Source: Collinsella aerofaciens
GTDB lineage: Bacteria > Actinomycetota > Coriobacteriia > Coriobacteriales > Coriobacteriaceae
Assembly: GCF_015670745.1 (NCBI RefSeq)
Contig: NZ_JADPCH010000002.1
Coordinates: 124,001 to 188,000, forward strand
Direction: 5' to 3'
DNA length: 64,000 bases
Made by a program: the position numbers and the translations under genes. Positions 63,056 through 64,000 of this stretch are shown here, in pieces; the first letter of the stretch is position 1; every line of letters begins with the position of its first letter. Under the pieces are notes generated by a model. It made no database searches. It was not told where the DNA came from and saw nothing but the letters and a program-made list of their open reading frames with translations.

Positions 63056-63814
63056 GTGCTCAAAGCAGTCGTTTTCGATATGGACGAGACGCTTCTTAGC
63101 ATCAACCTCAACGCGTTCATCCTTCGCTATTTTAAGGATGTCTCATCGATGCTCGCGGATATCGGGCGTCGCAGCCGCGGTGGCACGATGGCACGCCTCG
63201 GCACCATCCTGGTCGACCTCAACGCCAATCGCCGCAGAGGCACGGATAATCGTACCAATCTTGAGTTTTACCAAGAAGAGGTTGAGCGCCGGTGCGGCAT
63301 TTGCCTCTCGGACCCACTCATCTACGAGGCGTTTACCTACTACGACCGCGAAGTCCTGCCGTACAAGAACGACGATGTCATCAACGCCCACGCCATGCCG
63401 GGCGCACACGCCGCGCTCCAGGCCGTACAGGACGCAGGGCTGCGTTGCGCGCTCTTTACCAACCCCAGCTTTCCCCAGGGGGCCATCGAGTGCCGCATGG
63501 GTTGGGGCGACCTGGCTGACGCTCCCTTTGAGCTCGTCACGCACATGGGAAACGCCACCCGCTGCAAGCCTGATGCCACCTACTATCTAGAGCAGCTTCA
63601 GGTGATGGGGCTCGAGCCGCACGAGGTCCTTATGGTGGGCAACGATCCCAAGCGCGACTTCCCCAGTCCCGCCTGCGGCATTCAAACTGCCTATGTTGGC
63701 CAGGGAAAACCCGGCCGAGCCACCTGGCGCGGAACCATGGAAGACTTCGCCCGCGACTTTAACGCCGTAGTAGAAGCCTTCTACGAACACCAAGTAGCCG
63801 ACGAACTGTCTTAA
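63056..63814 (+). CDS. HAD-superfamily hydrolase
   Basis: 252 residues. Motif I is FDMDETLLS near residue 6, motif II is LFTNPSF, and motif IV is GNDPKRDFPSPACG; Lys in CKPDATYY is motif III. Probably a phosphatase of unknown substrate with a helical cap between motifs. I chose GTG 63056 (MLKAVVFDMDE) with AAAGGTG 5 nt upstream; longer starts add residues that are not family-like. Confidence 0.85.
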   Translation: MLKAVVFDMDETLLSINLNAFILRYFKDVSSMLADIGRRSRGGTMARLGTILVDLNANRRRGTDNRTNLEFYQEEVERRCGICLSDPLIYEAFTYYDREVLPYKNDDVINAHAMPGAHAALQAVQDAGLRCALFTNPSFPQGAIECRMGWGDLADAPFELVTHMGNATRCKPDATYYLEQLQVMGLEPHEVLMVGNDPKRDFPSPACGIQTAYVGQGKPGRATWRGTMEDFARDFNAVVEAFYEHQVADELS

Positions 63815-64000
63815 CAGACCTGGGTTTTGCCGATCATGATGTTGAGGATCTCGACGTCGGTGTCCTTCATGCCCACGCGGCCTACGTAGCCCATACTGGC
63901 GATCGTCTGCTCAACGGTATCTTGGATCAGGCCCTCGCCGGCGCGGAAGCCGCGGCCTTGCATGGCCATATCGTGGCCCAGAATCGCCGCATCGACGGCA
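63811..64000 (-). CDS. C-terminal fragment of an unidentified protein
   Basis: 62 residues are visible, including ILGHDMAMQGRGFRAGEGLI and ending VEILNIMIGKTQVC. It runs off the right edge. The glycine-rich segment reminds me of the GGGtGRt protein family, but I hold this only weakly. Its stop codon and that of the HAD gene share the TTAA at 63811-63814. Confidence 0.5.
   Translation of the reverse strand, partial: AVDAAILGHDMAMQGRGFRAGEGLIQDTVEQTIASMGYVGRVGMKDTDVEILNIMIGKTQVC

Overview
The window is high-GC DNA whose genes are mostly packed on the minus strand. It encodes a strictly anaerobic metabolism: a selenocysteine formate hydrogenlyase, selenium and molybdenum supply, 2-hydroxyacyl-CoA-dehydratase-type iron-sulfur proteins and an NADP-type glutamate dehydrogenase. 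The protein families and the frequent palindromic spacers fit a gut Coriobacteriia such as Collinsella. That assignment is inference from gene content, not a database match.

Region by region. 1-6.0 kb: valS (truncated at the window edge), clpX, clpP and tig. 6.05-10.0 kb: tRNA-Leu, then a two-gene xanthine-dehydrogenase-type molybdenum hydroxylase. 10.2-11.6 kb: gdhA. 11.9-16.7 kb: selA, selB, tRNA-Sec, mobA and a Cys-rich DUF3343 protein. 16.8-18.9 kb: an unassigned Mo-bis-MGD oxidoreductase. 19.0-34.4 kb: one long formate hydrogenlyase operon running from an iron-sulfur protein through the UGA-containing fdhF, a HycB-like subunit, HyfBCDEF, HycEFG and HycHI to a FocA-type channel, ending at a strong terminator. 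34.6-37.1 kb: a regulatory region full of TATTGCA half-sites, a toxin-antitoxin pair whose antitoxin is frameshifted at an A7 tract, and an orphan nuclease-like gene between two copies of a palindromic repeat. 37.1-38.8 kb: tRNA-Gly, tRNA-Pro and brnQ. 38.8-46.7 kb: a selenium cluster (two HgdB-like proteins, an HgdC-like activase, a GT4 glycosyltransferase, Sec-containing selD, yedF, DUF3343, and a cysteine-desulfurase-like enzyme). 47.1-52.6 kb: modC, modB, modA, mog and moeA. 52.7-55.2 kb: a ClC channel and a diacylglycerol-kinase-like protein on the plus strand. 55.3-64 kb: a release-factor-like protein, xpt, an MFS exporter, metY, a C_GCAxxG_C_C protein, yigZ, rnpB, rpsA, a HAD hydrolase and a truncated gene.

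The parts fit together. Mo uptake (ModABC) and cofactor synthesis (MoeA, Mog, MobA) supply FdhF and the two other molybdoenzymes. Selenide handling (Csd-like enzyme, YedF, DUF3343, SelD) feeds SelA, SelB and tRNA-Sec, which decode the UGA codons of fdhF and selD itself. Both UGAs are followed by hairpins with GGUC-containing loops typical of bacterial SECIS elements. FdhF, the iron-sulfur proteins and the Hyf/Hyc membrane hydrogenase would turn formate into CO2 and H2.

The most unusual non-coding content has three parts: two about 100-nt structured elements next to the two HgdB-like genes, alike in sequence with compensatory changes; a family of five near-perfect 67-75 bp palindromes in spacers; and two more long imperfect hairpins, upstream of valS and downstream of rnpB.
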